Assembly: GCA_958510825.1 (NCBI GenBank)
Contig: OY294049.1
Location: forward strand, 39,150,774 to 39,214,773
Direction: 5' to 3'
Origin: Brachypterus glaber
Taxonomy: Eukaryota > Arthropoda > Insecta > Coleoptera > Kateretidae
DNA: 64,000 bases
Notes under the pieces: model-generated
What the model saw: only the letters and a program-made list of their open reading frames with translations
Told to the model about the DNA's origin: nothing
Database searches by the model: none
In this document: positions 7,654-18,967 of the stretch, piece by piece
Numbering within the stretch: the stretch's first letter is position 1
How the letters are laid out: each line of letters starts with the position of its first letter
Program-made: the position numbers and the translations under genes

Positions 7654-10600
7654 CTAGAAAAAAGACGAGAATCACAAAAGTACAGAAAAGACACTTCCCA
7701 GAGAGATTTTTACACTATATTTTCAACGTTATCAAAAAAAAAAAGTTTTTTTTTTTAGATTAACATAAAAAATATAGAAATAAAGACAAAATTACTTACA
7801 TTTTATCAAATTTTGATCATTTGCTGATGCAATACAAACTACATGTAGTTTGGCCGGAAAAGCAAAAGGTATGGGAAATTGGTTTCTCTTCGATCTTTGA
7901 CTTACTGTTGCCAAGGACTCCTTTAACGAATTTGAGCCTATTCCTGTGCTGCCATCAGTAACTAGTATTATCTAAAATAAAGTGGATTTGAGATTTTTTT
8001 TTATTCACCACCCTTCCTAACACCCAAATAAAATAAACCATGTCAGTCGAATTGTCTATTCTTATATGCAATAAACTCTTTTAACTAGATTTAATGTCCC
8101 CAGGGCCGGATTTCAGGGAGGGGGAGAATGGGGGAACCTTCCTCGGGACTAGGCGTCGAAAGTTTCTTATAGTTTATAATAAACAGTTTATACTTTATTT
8201 ATGTATACCTTTATACTCCCCCATACCGATAAGGGCGCAAAAAACCAGAGCTTTTTCCGAGTAAACCTTCAAATTCGTACAAATTTTCGCCCGCCGCGCT
8301 CTGGCTTTCTTTCGTTTTTGTTTAAGAATGTAAACTTAAACGTAAAAATTGTAAAAAAAATCGGCTGCGGCGCTAGAGCTTTCTTGAATTTTTGGGAAAC
8401 AATAAATTTATTTAGAATTCTAATATTATTTGAAAACTAAAATAGAGCAACAAATTTTCCGCCTGCGGCGCTATATGGCGTTCTTAAGTTTTTTTTTAAA
8501 TTTATAATTGTAAAACTTGAGTATTACAATATTGAATTAAAAAAGAAAACGTCAGAAATTAACATAATTCGTCAAAAATTAAGTTAGTAAAGGGCCGGCG
8601 ACCATCTGTCACTACGGCCCGGGATGGGAAAGTGGCTTTTTGGAAAAATAGGATGCCCGCGAAAAAAGTTTCACCGGGGCCCCGACTGGCTTAGTCCGGC
8701 CCCTACTTTTTCCCTCTTTTAATAAAGTACATCCCGTGTAATAAAATATTTACCTGACAAGCTGTATTATTACCCCATTCACCCAATACCATTTGGTTTA
8801 CTCCATGTAGGGCCGTTTCGATGCACGTTTTATCATAATCATCTACATTTTTTAACTCGGCTTTGATTAAATTGTAATCTCTGGTAAATGGGCACTTTTC
8901 TTCATACAAAGATGAAAATGCCATCTAAAATTGATAAAAAAATTGCATTAAATATACAAACATCTGAAATTTTTTATATTTGATTAAAAAATATGCCATA
9001 AAAAAAGTTATACTTCCTTGAAGTAAAAACATTTTTATTTTTTAACACCTTCAGTGCCGGCCATATTTCCGGTGTGCACGTCGGAGCCTGCGTACATAAA
9101 CTGTATTTTTAGCCGTGGCGGCCCTGGAATGTTTGACGCCAAAGCATTAACGTAAAACACGGAACTCCAAAACCAAGGCTACCCGGCAACGTATTATAGA
9201 CTAAGGCAACGTATTATATAAGTATTACGTAACGCAAATTTTTATCTTTTTGGACCGATCTAGCCGTTTAGAGGATTTACATATCGTCATGTGAGGATTA
9301 TAGTGTTCTATATCCATTGGATTTGGATACAGGACACTATAACCCAGGTAGCAAAATAACATGAAATTCACGTTAATATGTGACATGTGATGTTAAGATT
9401 GTAGTCTCATTTAACAAGAATGTAGCATGGTGGGGATGTCCTAAGTCCGCCCCTAATAACATCACACAATGACATCCCGAAAATAACGTGTTTGTGACAT
9501 CATAAATCCACATTCCTGTTATATCTAATATCTTATGGATGCCTCTACTTTAATATTTAAATAATATTTTAGGATATTAGCTTTTTCTAAATTAAAACCA
9601 TTTAAAACACTATAACCCTATAAAAAAATCGGATTTAAAATCAATCAGTAATTGAAACAATCACAGATTGAAACAGATAGATTCTAAATACGAAATTGCA
9701 GATTAAGCGGAGAATATATCCTTTAATCCGTGTCCGTGGTCTTGAGAAGCCCGGCAGAGCCCCCTATCCATTGGAAATCGTATAATGTGTATACAATTTC
9801 CTTATACTAATTTACTCTATCAACATCATCTTATATCGATTTTTTTGCTTCGAAGGTCGGTGAGAAGCAAAATAACATGACATTCACGTGAAAGCCACGT
9901 TAATATGTGACATGCGATATATTCACAGCGTTGCTAAATATTTGTTATTTAATAACATGGTTGTCACGTCACACGTGTTACGTTGCAAATGTGATGTTAA
10001 ATACATGTTATTTTTCAATATTATGTGATGTTATGATTTAGTTTAAAAATACACCCAAAAGTGATGTTAATTTCTTGTAATATAACATCCCTTGCTACCT
10101 GGGAATCATTTTTTTCAGGATTTTTTTTTGCACGTTTGAGTCGTCTGACGTGTCCTTTGTACCGGTTTTGAGCAAAATCCTTGCAGATGATACTTCCTGA
10201 TGCTCCCCTCAACCACCTCTCAAAAATCCAGCCAGAGGTACTATCATAGTACCTCGCGGCCACCAGCTCTTAGTCTATTAGGATGTACCTTAGCGGTCGG
10301 AGCGAACGCAGCATACCTACAACGGCCGACGCACAACTAAACCGTTGTAGTTAGTCATACTGGTGGCACACACCGTGTGAGATCGGCCCCTGGCAAAAAC
10401 TGTCGATGGCAAACGGTGTGTGCCATCGGCACTGAACGTGTCAAGATTTTTTTTTTGAAACTTGTACTTGAGAGGTAACTTTTAAATAATATTTTTCAAC
10501 CATTGTAAAAAATACTGTTTCCAGTTAAAATTGAAAGTGTTTAGCTCAAAGCATTCTCGAGTTATCTTTCCATTTAATACAGAAGAAAGTAAAATTTTTC

Positions 10601-13533
10601 AAGTTATATAATTTGTAATTATTAGTTTTAAACGTATACGCGCAGGGCCGTAGCGAAGACGATTTGGTGGGGGGGGGGGAAGGTCAAAAACTACAATTGC
10701 CGTGACAGTTTTTACCCCTGACCAAAATTTTGATGAAAAAGGTCCTTACCTCCAAAAAAAACCTTGTCCTTGACAGTTTTTACACCTACCCAAATTTTTG
10801 AACTATGCGACTTTTGTAATTTGAATCCATAAAATATACAACTTCTTTTGTTTGGATCAATAAAATATACAACTTTTCAAGATGGCTGGGGGGGACGCTC
10901 CCCTCCCATAGCTACGGTTCTGTAAACACGTATTTATCGAAAAAAAAAACAACATATTGAAGAATTAGATAATCATTTATTTTTTAAAAAGATCTGTACC
11001 TGTCGATTACAAATGTGTTAATTTAGCTAAAAAGCCAAATACAATTAATATTGTTATATTGGAGAATAAATTAATTAAAATAAAATTCAAGTCTATTTTT
11101 GTGTTACTTTGAAACGGCCGCTTGGGCGGCTTTTTTTGCTTTCACAGTTTCGACCAGCTCCTTGTAACGTTTCATGCATTCCTTTTTGCTCCTGTTAGGA
11201 ATGCATTCTGATATTCTATCCCATCTTTCAGCCGTGCTTGCCGGATAGGTTTTTAAAGCTTGTTCTAATAGTTGTTGTTCTGAGGAGGTCCAAGGGAGGT
11301 CTACTTTCGAGGCAGTAGCTTTAATATCACCATTTGGTACTTTTGGGTTTGACGATGACTTTACAATGTTGTTTGTTTCAGGCTGGCTGTCTCCGTTAAT
11401 TACCACACCTTCCAAGTTCTTTGAAATATCTGATTCGTCGATGTTTAATACATTTCTTTTGTCTTTTTTGAAGTTTTCAAAGGCCTGTTTGTTTGCAACT
11501 TCTTTTAGATTGTTTTTGGAGAAATCAGTGTTTTGTAGATCTTTTGCTTTAGCCAATACCATTTTGGCGTTGAATTTTGAGCTGTCTGATGAGAATGTTC
11601 CATGTTGATTGATGAAATTTGCGACAACTTCCCATCTTTGTATAGTACCAGCTGGAAACAGGTTAACAGCTTTTACTAACAATTGCATATTATCTTCATT
11701 CCACTCAGCAATAACTTTTTTAACAATTGGGGTTATTTGTGGATCAATTGTCTTGGGTTTACTGGCATCATTTTGAGCCTGCGTTTCTCTTTCTTTCCGA
11801 AGGTTAAATTCCTTTATTGATTTTAAAAAGACAGACTTAGAATTACCATTTTTCATGTTCTTATTTAGTTCTTCTAATTCAGAAACAGAATAATTTTCAC
11901 AAATTGCTTCTAAAGCTGTAATGTTGGTTAAATTATCATCGGCACTTTCAGCATAATAGTTGTTTGATTTACACATATCTCTAAGAGTTTTACGTTCCTT
12001 CTTTAATGCTTTTTTGACAATCTCTCTTTCTTGTCTTTTTGCTTCTATTCTGGCTCGTTCAGCTGCTTCTGCTTGTTCTTTAGCCAACATTGCCTCCCTA
12101 ACAACTCTCTCTTCTTCATCTTTTTTGGCTTGAGCTGCAGTTTGTTTGGCCCTTTTTGCAGCTAACTTTTTATCCTTGTCTTCTTGTTTAAATTTTGCTA
12201 TTCTTGGATCATTGTTGTATGCTAAATCTACCAGGCTCCTGATTCTGGACATTTCTTCCTTCTTTTTCCTAAGTCTTTCTGCTTTGTTTAATTTGTCTAC
12301 ATATCTTCTTTCATCCCGATCTTGACATTTATCCTTATCTTCTTCATCTTCATAAGAATATTCGCGCCAGGATTTAAAGTCGTACCAAAATGAATAAAAG
12401 TGTTCTACACTGACTCTAGTGGCATCTGGACCTCCAAGTTTTGGAACCCTATTCTTTTCTGACCATCTTGAATTTAAATCAAAATAATATGTAAAAACTT
12501 CATAAAAATCTTTCTTTAATTCACTTCCAGATGGAATATTATTGTCAAATTCAGGATCTACAGAATCGTAAGCTTTTCTTTTTAAAGGATTGCCTAAAGT
12601 TTCATATGCCATTGTTATATTAGTAAAATAATCATCATCAGATTTAATTTCTTCTCCCAGTGCTTTTCGTTTATCAGGGTGGTGTTTCAATACTTTTTTT
12701 CTGTATGCTGTTTTTATAATTTCATCTGTAGCTTTAATCCTTAAATTTGGAATTCCTAGTACCTTGTAGTGATCCTGGCTTTTCCATTCCTTGGGATCTA
12801 GGCTTCTCAAGTAATCCATATCATCTTCATAGTCAACATTTTCAGGCTTCAGTTCTTCCTCTACTTTGGGTGGATCTACTTTTAATTTGAGAAGGGGATG
12901 TGGCAAAAACTGCACCTGAGGCTCTCCTCCACCCACATTTTCCAGTATAAATCTATACCTCAATGCAATCGTCTTGCAAGATCCATTTTTTGTCAATTTT
13001 GCTTCTCCCATTTTTATTTATCACATAACCTTTTTCACGTGAAATAGACGAAACAAATAGAGCAATATATAAAAAAATATACTATAGAATATTGCTTTAG
13101 ATTATTATATCACTAACTGTTAAATAATTTTAGCAAAATTGAACACATTTTATGAATTTAACAGCAACAAAATTTCCCGCATGGTCGTACGTCAAATACC
13201 AAAATTAAAGGAACTTTTTTACGGTTATATTGGTAACACTTAAAATATATTTGACAGCATGCCAACATACTAAAATTAAAGTTACTAGTTCTTAAATAAT
13301 TTTCCGGAAAAAATATAGAAAATTATTTATTCTTGTTAGATATTAACAAAATTGATTACAATAACATTACTCACCAATGATGTAAATTCCAGCTTTGAAT
13401 GAATACTCAAATAATCCAAAAATGCTTTTATTCCATTGATGGCGAGTTGTTTTCTTGTTGTTTCATTTCCATCATTTAAAATAACAGGTCTTGTCATTGA
13501 TAGTGACACATCTAATAATATAACGGTCGGCAT
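7470..13533 (-). CDS. INTS14: Integrator complex subunit 14 (INTS14/VWA9), first four coding exons
   Basis: INTS14 is a von Willebrand A-domain subunit of the nuclear Integrator complex, which processes snRNA 3' ends and attenuates transcription. Coding exons (minus strand): 13533-13375, 8924-8754, 7971-7800 and 7653-7470, the last cut by the gap. Splice sites are GT-AG and phases match (0,0,1). Exon 1 has the MIDAS motif in MPTVILLDVSLSMTRP. Exon 2 has CPFTRDYN and DDYDKTCIETAL; exon 3 has LVTDGSTGIGSNSLKESLAT and FPIPFAFPAKLHVVCIA; exon 4 has the MFQKLAEEMYTSFKGTLKCG segment. All match the order seen in animal INTS14. About 228 residues are present of roughly 500 in the family; the C-terminal half is missing. 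Intron 1 is about 4.45 kb and contains the whole DNAJC2 gene. Confidence 0.93.
7800..7971 (-). CDS. INTS14: INTS14 coding exon 3
   Basis: Acceptor TTATTTTAG, donor T|GTAAGT, phase 1. Contains the second VWA metal-binding segment (VTDGSTGIG). Confidence 0.92.
8101..8704. mobile_element. hAT-like TIR element in INTS14 intron 2
   Basis: CAGGGCCGGATTTCAGGGAGG at the left and TTAGTCCGGCCCCTAC at the right are inverted, resembling the CAGGGCCGG-type ends of many hAT MITEs. Inside are three diverged units of about 80-100 bp starting with CCGCxGCGGCGCT-like phrases (about 8285, 8362 and 8460). No transposase. Confidence 0.6.
8754..8924 (-). CDS. INTS14: INTS14 coding exon 2
   Basis: 57 codons, acceptor TCAATTTTAG|ATG, donor CAG|GTAAAT. 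The initial Met here is internal, joining FTSL to MAFSSLYEEK. Confidence 0.93.
8925..9342. other. INTS14 intron 1 (left part), no gene
   Basis: AT-rich. A short hairpin lies at about 9296-9340 (TTATAGTGTTCTATATCC / GGATACAGGACACTATAA). Confidence 0.5.
9343..10103. mobile_element. TIR element with CCCAGGTAGCAA ends
   Basis: CCCAGGTAGCAAAATAACAT at the left is matched by ATAACATCCCTTGCTACCTGGG at the right. The left end sequence recurs internally at about 9868 (AGCAAAATAACATGACATTC), and AACATGTTAT-like phrases recur, so one copy may be nested or internally duplicated. Confidence 0.75.
10104..11103. other. INTS14 intron 1 between TIR element and DNAJC2; small hairpin
   Basis: GGCACACACCGTGTGA / AACGGTGTGTGCC is inverted at about 10367-10425. 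AGGGCCGTAGCGAAG (10645) and CATAGCTACGGTTCT (10907) are weakly inverted. The minus-strand ORF at 10021-10263 has no recognisable domain. Plus-strand TTTATT at 10976-10981, AATAAA on the minus strand, could be the DNAJC2 poly(A) signal. Confidence 0.4.
11104..13011 (-). CDS. DNAJC2: DnaJ homolog subfamily C member 2 (zuotin/MPP11), intronless, nested in INTS14 intron 1
   Basis: A 635-residue uninterrupted ORF, close to the usual length of about 620. DNAJC2 is the J-protein of the ribosome-associated complex, stimulating Hsp70 on nascent chains, and also has nuclear roles. J domain at about residues 80-150 with DHYKVLGI and the HPD at 111-113 (KHHPDKRK). The zuotin-homology region follows (VPKLGGPDATRVSVEHFYSF, WREYSYEDEE). 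A long Lys/Glu/Ala-rich helical segment spans about 235-345. Two SANT/Myb domains sit at about 436-490 (LLVKAVNLFPAGTIQRWEVV) and 572-621 (PWTSSEQQLLEQALKTYP, KKECMKRYKELVE). Start at the ATG at 13011. It lies wholly inside intron 1 of INTS14 on the same strand. No frameshift or premature stop is seen, so it looks functional. Confidence 0.96.
   Translation of the reverse strand: MGEAKLTKNGSCKTIALRYRFILENVGGGEPQVQFLPHPLLKLKVDPPKVEEELKPENVDYEDDMDYLRSLDPKEWKSQDHYKVLGIPNLRIKATDEIIKTAYRKKVLKHHPDKRKALGEEIKSDDDYFTNITMAYETLGNPLKRKAYDSVDPEFDNNIPSGSELKKDFYEVFTYYFDLNSRWSEKNRVPKLGGPDATRVSVEHFYSFWYDFKSWREYSYEDEEDKDKCQDRDERRYVDKLNKAERLRKKKEEMSRIRSLVDLAYNNDPRIAKFKQEDKDKKLAAKRAKQTAAQAKKDEEERVVREAMLAKEQAEAAERARIEAKRQEREIVKKALKKERKTLRDMCKSNNYYAESADDNLTNITALEAICENYSVSELEELNKNMKNGNSKSVFLKSIKEFNLRKERETQAQNDASKPKTIDPQITPIVKKVIAEWNEDNMQLLVKAVNLFPAGTIQRWEVVANFINQHGTFSSDSSKFNAKMVLAKAKDLQNTDFSKNNLKEVANKQAFENFKKDKRNVLNIDESDISKNLEGVVINGDSQPETNNIVKSSSNPKVPNGDIKATASKVDLPWTSSEQQLLEQALKTYPASTAERWDRISECIPNRSKKECMKRYKELVETVKAKKAAQAAVSK
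13375..13533 (-). CDS. INTS14: INTS14 coding exon 1
   Basis: 53 codons from the ATG at 13533; donor TTG|GTGAGT, phase 0. Carries the DxSxS MIDAS motif. Confidence 0.93.
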
Positions 13534-13690
13534 AATACTATATGGCTAAATTACCTTAATTAACTCAAAAATAGCACTAATTTGCACGAAAATAACATTT
13601 TGTTGTTGTTGAACTGTCAAATTCATTTGACACTAGTGAATAATTGAAAATCCCTATCTTTTTTGTTTCTACGCATGCGCAGAAAATTGA
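13534..13690 (-). promoter_or_regulatory. probable INTS14 5'UTR/promoter with NRF1/Erect-wing-like site
   Basis: ACGCATGCGCAG at about 13673 resembles the palindromic GCGCATGCGC site of NRF1/Erect wing, typical of housekeeping promoters, about 140 bp upstream of the ATG. Similar GCATGC phrases occur elsewhere in the window, so this is weak. Confidence 0.35.
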
Positions 13691-15315
13691 GCGGCTTCAA
13701 AAATTGAAATTTTGACAGTTTTGAAGTTCTTAAATTTTCCTATTTAAAGTTATTTTATATTTTCCTTTTTTTTGTGTGGTTGTAATTCGATTCAAGGTAC
13801 TGGTTTTTCTATTTACAAAGTTTGTAATACAAACAAAAGTTTTTCAGTTAAATTCAAAGCAATAAAAATAACGATTTCAGGTTTACTCCATGCGCTCATA
13901 TCAGGAGTTATTTGCAGCAAAATTTTGTTAGGTAATGTAATGTCGACAAAAGTCGAATGGACCCCACTGCTAAACGGACCTTCACATGGCTATTTATTCT
14001 ATTTTGACCTTTAATTTTCTATTTTTCTTGGGTTTTGAGCTGTTTTACATGCCTTTTTTTTTTAATTTTGCCGACTTGGGACACAATAAGCTAATGCTCG
14101 CCTGAGATTTGTTACACTTATGAACAGGGGACAGGTTGTTGTACAAAGTAAAAATATTATTTATATATTTTTTATTTCTATTTAAAGAATACATTGTGTT
14201 GTCTAAAGTCAATATCATTAAATATTTTTATATATTACATTTTGCCCAGAATTTCACAATATACACATTATACAATAAACAATGACAAAAATCTCTAAAA
14301 ATTATACTTCTTAGAAGTCAAATATTTTACTTTATTTTTTATATAATACAAATTACAATGGTGACCCAAGTCATTTTATGGGGATAATAAATAAAAAAAT
14401 ACGAAAATTTTCCTTTAAAATGGTGCCCACACTTAAAATATAATGCTGTGTGAGCTGAGAGATATTTAAATACCTCATCTGACAGCACATAGAATTTAAA
14501 GTGTGAGACATTGTTTGGAAGAAAATTTGACGTATTTTTTTGCAATATTCTCCAAAAAAATGTCTTAAGGACCCCATGAAATATACAAATACAAAATTAT
14601 ATAAAAAATGTAATAAACTTTTCTGGACAAATTGTATGTAATTTTCAACTGCATTAAATATATATAATACATCTGCGAAAGGCTTAATTTATAATTACAA
14701 CTAATCGCAGCACTTCTTTTAAAAACTATCTTTAGAATTAGTAATTATCCATTTTTTGGTTGTAAATTTAAAGATATTCTAGAATATATTGACAAAGTAT
14801 TTTTTATATGAGTTTTGGACAATATCAAATGTTAAATATATGTCATTATTAATTAATTGATTATGGAATGTTTAAATATGATGCATTTTGGAGCTTTTAT
14901 TGAATATTTTTCACAATTTTTGAAAATGGAGTAACAAAATTTTCTATTTTTTGTTAGTTTTGTAATTTACGGCACATATAGGTATACTGGGTGAGCTTTC
15001 TTTTTTATGGCCACCCCCAAAATTAAGGGTAATCTTCATTCGATAAAAACGAAACTTAAGTGAGTTATATAATTTTACATTCAGTAAATAAACTTACTGA
15101 TGTTTTCATACATTTTAAAAATATCAATATGCCACCCACTAAAACTGTCAAGTGTCAGTGAATAAATCAATTTATTCATTTGTTTTTAGAAATGGCGATT
15201 TCAAAGGATACTTGTTTTTGCCCGGTTAATTAAGATCCAGCAAACATTTTAGTTTATTATTGATATAAAAATGTTAAATAATAAGATTAAATGCGCTAGT
15301 AGTGAAAAAAAAAAA
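13691..15315. other. intergenic, nothing recognised
   Basis: AT-rich. The 80-codon plus-strand ORF at 13772-14014 and the minus-strand ORFs near 14340-14577 show no domain and no coding-like composition. Confidence 0.5.
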
Positions 15316-15447
15316 TATAAACCACGGTAGAGAAGACTATTTAATGGGCTATAATATCCCATAATAAAGAACTAAACTAAATGGTATTATAGCCTCGCAC
15401 TCTTAATACGTTTGGCTATAAAAAATGTCTTCTCTACCTTGGTATAT
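15316..15447. mobile_element. short MITE, TATAAACCACGGTAGAGAAGAC ends
   Basis: The left end is matched by GTCTTCTCTACCTTGGTATA at the right; about 130 bp in total. Confidence 0.8.
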
Positions 15448-16078
15448 AATTATAATTACATGTGATTAAACTCAACTCATAGAATCAATGTCACTCCATT
15501 CTACAGTAAAACAGAACGTGAAAATTTTTAATTACTCCATTTCTCGCAGTTTGAAACATGTATTTTTTAAATGTTATAAAATTTCCAAATATTTATATAA
15601 CAATGTTATATAATATATTTTATATAATATTATTATGCTAAAGGCTTTTTTAGGCAAATCCAGATATTCATTTAGAATTCTGGAATCGGTACGATTCGGC
15701 AGACATACAATTTGCAAATTCTTACCAACTAACTAAAACTATTTAATCTATTTTTTTTATTTATATAATGTATTATTTTTTTAAAAAACTGACTGTAGCC
15801 TTATAAGATACAAAATTTTTACCCAACACAGCTCTGCTAGGAGTTTCTCGTAGGAAGAAGCAATATATTTATTATTATAAATAGTTTAGGACACCATAAT
15901 TTTACAAAAAAAAAGAAGAATAAATTAATATTATTTTCCGATATCTAAATAAGTGAAATATCAAACTAAAATATTTTCTTTCCTTGTAATTTATTGTTCA
16001 AATTTGGCCAAATTTATCAAAGACTAAAGAATTTCCACCTATTTTTACTGAAATTTATCAAGGAAGGGTATTTTCTTC

Positions 16079-16206
16079 TTAACCCCTTCCACTCCATTGT
16101 ATCCACGTTTGGATATTTGTAGGTATACCAAAATTTACCACAATATCCACAGTTGGACTTTTGGCGACCTGTACCTTGAAAAACCGGCTGGAGCGGATGG
16201 GGTTAA
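16079..16206. mobile_element. piggyBac-like MITE with TTAA target duplications
   Basis: TTAA flanks a 120-bp element with ends CCCCTTCCACTCC and GGAGCGGATGGGG. TTAA plus CCC...GGG is the piggyBac signature. Confidence 0.7.
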
Positions 16207-16438
16207 GCTATAAAAACAGCTACTTTTCAACGTTTGCAGTCTAATATTAATTTTTTTTTTAATATTCAATTTTTTTTTAATTTGTTTTGAAAAATAGAAT
16301 GTAAATTATTATTATTTACTTATTTTTTTTTGCAAAATGAGAATGTCCTTAAATATTTTATCCCTCTAATTTTATTATAGTCTTATAGAACTTATGAACA
16401 TTTTCAACAAACCTTTTTTAGGTTCCAGTTAAACCTAA

Positions 16439-17156
16439 ACACTCCAGGCTGAAATATCCCCCACCCTAAAGTGTCTTCACCTCAAATTTTTTGACGTTTC
16501 CTCATTTTATAGTTCTATTAGGATACAAAAAACTTTTATTTGAAACATATTGACGTCCTTTTTGGTAACGAAATTTATAAAAATTCATAAAAACTGAAAA
16601 AAAAACAAGAAAATAAATATTTTTTAACCTAAAACCAAGTTGAATATTTATTGTTAAATTGTTAAATATCAAGTTAAATAATGTGTATAACAATCAAGCG
16701 AAAAATATACTTTTTATACAGTGCGGTCCAAAAATCACCCCCCTGCCCACATTTTAAGAGCTTAAAGTTGCAAATATATGCTAAAAGATAGTTTAAGTTG
16801 TCTTATTTAAGAGTCGATATCTCAACTCGTTCAAAAGTTAAGAGGGGGGGTGATTTTTGGACCACACTGTATAGTTCAAGTCTATTGTTCACTTGATTGT
16901 TATACATATTATTTAACTTGATATTTAACAATTTAACAATAAATATTCAACTTGGTTTTAGGGTAAAAAATATTTATTTTCTTGTTTTTTGTTTAGTTTT
17001 TATGAATTTTTATGAATTTCATTACCATTAAAATAATGGACGTCAAAATATTTCAAATAAAAGTTTTTTGTATCCTAATAGAACTATAAAATGAGGAAAC
17101 GTCAAAAAATTTGAGGTGAAGACACTTTAAGGTGGGGGATATTTCAGCCGGGGTGT
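16439..17156. mobile_element. large palindromic element (about 270-bp arms) with a second TIR element at its centre
   Basis: Left arm from CTGAAATATCCCCCACCCTA, right arm to TAAGGTGGGGGATATTTCAG. The arms pair nearly throughout, including the TAGTTCTATTAGGATACAAA and CAAGTTGAATATTTATTG segments. The centre, 16715-16873, is a distinct element. Confidence 0.9.
16715..16873. mobile_element. TATACAGTGCGGTCCAAAAATCACC element at the centre of the larger palindrome
   Basis: Ends TATACAGTGCGGTCCAAAAA and TTTTTGGACCACACTGTATA. Interior GTTCAAAAGTTAAGAGGG and AGACAACTTAAACTATCTT-type phrases recur at about 50106-50240. Confidence 0.85.
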
Positions 17157-18383
17157 GCCTAGAGATTTTACCATAACTTGTTAAAAATACTCCCCAGCTC
17201 TTAGACTATTAGAATTCACGTCCCTTTATGTATTATGTAATACAAATCACTATCTATATCTGATTGACTCACACGTTTTTATTTCTAAACTTCGTAAATT
17301 TATATGTAGTTCAGTCAATTGTATAAAAGATCAACTTTGCTTAGATATTAAAATAAAGCGCACAAGTAAAATGAATTAAATGTCAAAAAAATATGAATAT
17401 GACAAATATTTTTTTTATGTAATCTGAAGTTCTTAAACTCCTTTGTCAAAAGTATGGACTTCAGTCTTTGGAGTATCTTCCCTACATGTAATTTACAATT
17501 TTAGAATTATAAAAGTATGATGTATGGTATATATTTTATGGTATATACTCCATGGCAAAAAACTAGTCCTTTTTAATTTAAATTTAAAGGACTGTCTTCT
17601 CGTTTTTTTTTTCATTTAGGGATCCCCTTTGATAATTTTAAAACTAAAAAGGAAATAATCATTACAGATCCGGAGCCTATTTTTTAATGAATGTCTAACT
17701 TTTATTGAAAATTTAATATCAAATTAAAAAAAAAAACCTATTCAAAAACACTGATTTTACGGGTGGAAACACCTGAAAAATCAATTATTTTTTTGCATTT
17801 TCGGATTGAGAATGTCATGAAACGTCGAGAAAATGTGAAAAAAGTGGGTGCTAAAAAAATTGTCTGTCTGTCGGTCTGTAATTTTTAGCGATATCTCACT
17901 TATTATTTATAGTAGGACAATTTTTTTGCATAAATGAAAATAATGTTTAATTCCATACAATAACATATGTGATCATTTTTATCGTGGGACTACTAGTTTC
18001 CGAGATATAGGCATTTGTTTAAATTTTGATATATTTTTACATTTAATTAGATGTCAAACTTTGACACTAGTAAAATTTCAATCATAGGTAAAATTAATTT
18101 CAGTTAATTTTTCTTTTAATACATTTCTGATAACGGTGCGGCCAGAAAAAACAAAAAGGATATGGTCCAAAAATACAGGGAAAGTGAAATCAATTTGATA
18201 TCTTATTTTACAAACTTCCTCATTTTTCCACCCGTCTAGAAAAGGTAGCCGTTTCACATTTTTGTTTTGTTTTAGTTCTAAAATAATCAGAAGCGTTCCA
18301 TAAATGATCTATTAAAAACCGTGAAATCAAACCTTAATTTAATTCAAATGAGGCTAGGTTTGGTTATCTACTGGACAAATTAC
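17157..18383. other. intergenic, no gene; repeat phrase also seen at the left edge
   Basis: GTCTGTCTGTCGGTCTGT-type phrases at about 17863 (others near 6703, 21856 and 57617). The segment 18215-18275 (CTCATTTTTCCACCCGTCTA) is closely similar to 22-78. Confidence 0.5.
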
Positions 18384-18667
18384 ACAGGTTTACAAAAGAA
18401 AGTCAGGACTATTTGACCGGACCATGGTATTCCTAGGTATTTTGACGCCCTGAATCAGATCCCGGGGTCAGTTTTGCCCCATCACGTCAGGAAAACGAAA
18501 TTTCAGGTCATTTGAGGTCAAAATGGTGATTTTTTGGGAGCGGCCCCTGGACAATATCTCAAGCGACCTGTTAACTTCACGGGTAACTGTGTAGGTCTTG
18601 AATAATTTCTGAACGTTGAGATGTTGTCCGGTCAAATAGTCCTGACTTTTTTTTTTTGTAAACCTGT
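18384..18667. mobile_element. MITE with ACAGGTTTAC...GTCAGGACTATTTGACCGGA ends
   Basis: ACAGGTTTACAAAAGAAAGT plus CAGGACTATTTGACCGGA at the left is inverted at the right (TCCGGTCAAATAGTCCTGAC, GTAAACCTGT). 284 bp with a GC-rich interior. Confidence 0.88.
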
Positions 18668-18967
18668 TATTAAAATTTAGTATAAGATACGATTTTTATT
18701 CGAGTTTTGTTTGAGCTTTATTTAAATTTCTAGTTTAAGTTTTATTGAGTTTAATTGAGTTTTTATTAGTATTTTTTTAATACAATTTGACCAGTAGTGC
18801 TTTATGCCTTGTCATATACATTAAAATTCGCAATAAATATGTATTACATTATTTGTACACAATTTATTTGTACACAATTTATTTGTAATAGAAATAAAAA
18901 TAAAGTCTATACGCTAAATTCTATAAAATTTCTGAGTGCCAAATCTTTAATATTTATATATTTATGA

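Noticed and set aside
10021..10263. Minus-strand 80-codon ORF as a small gene
   Set aside because: Partly inside a TIR element, no recognisable domain, and no splice partners.
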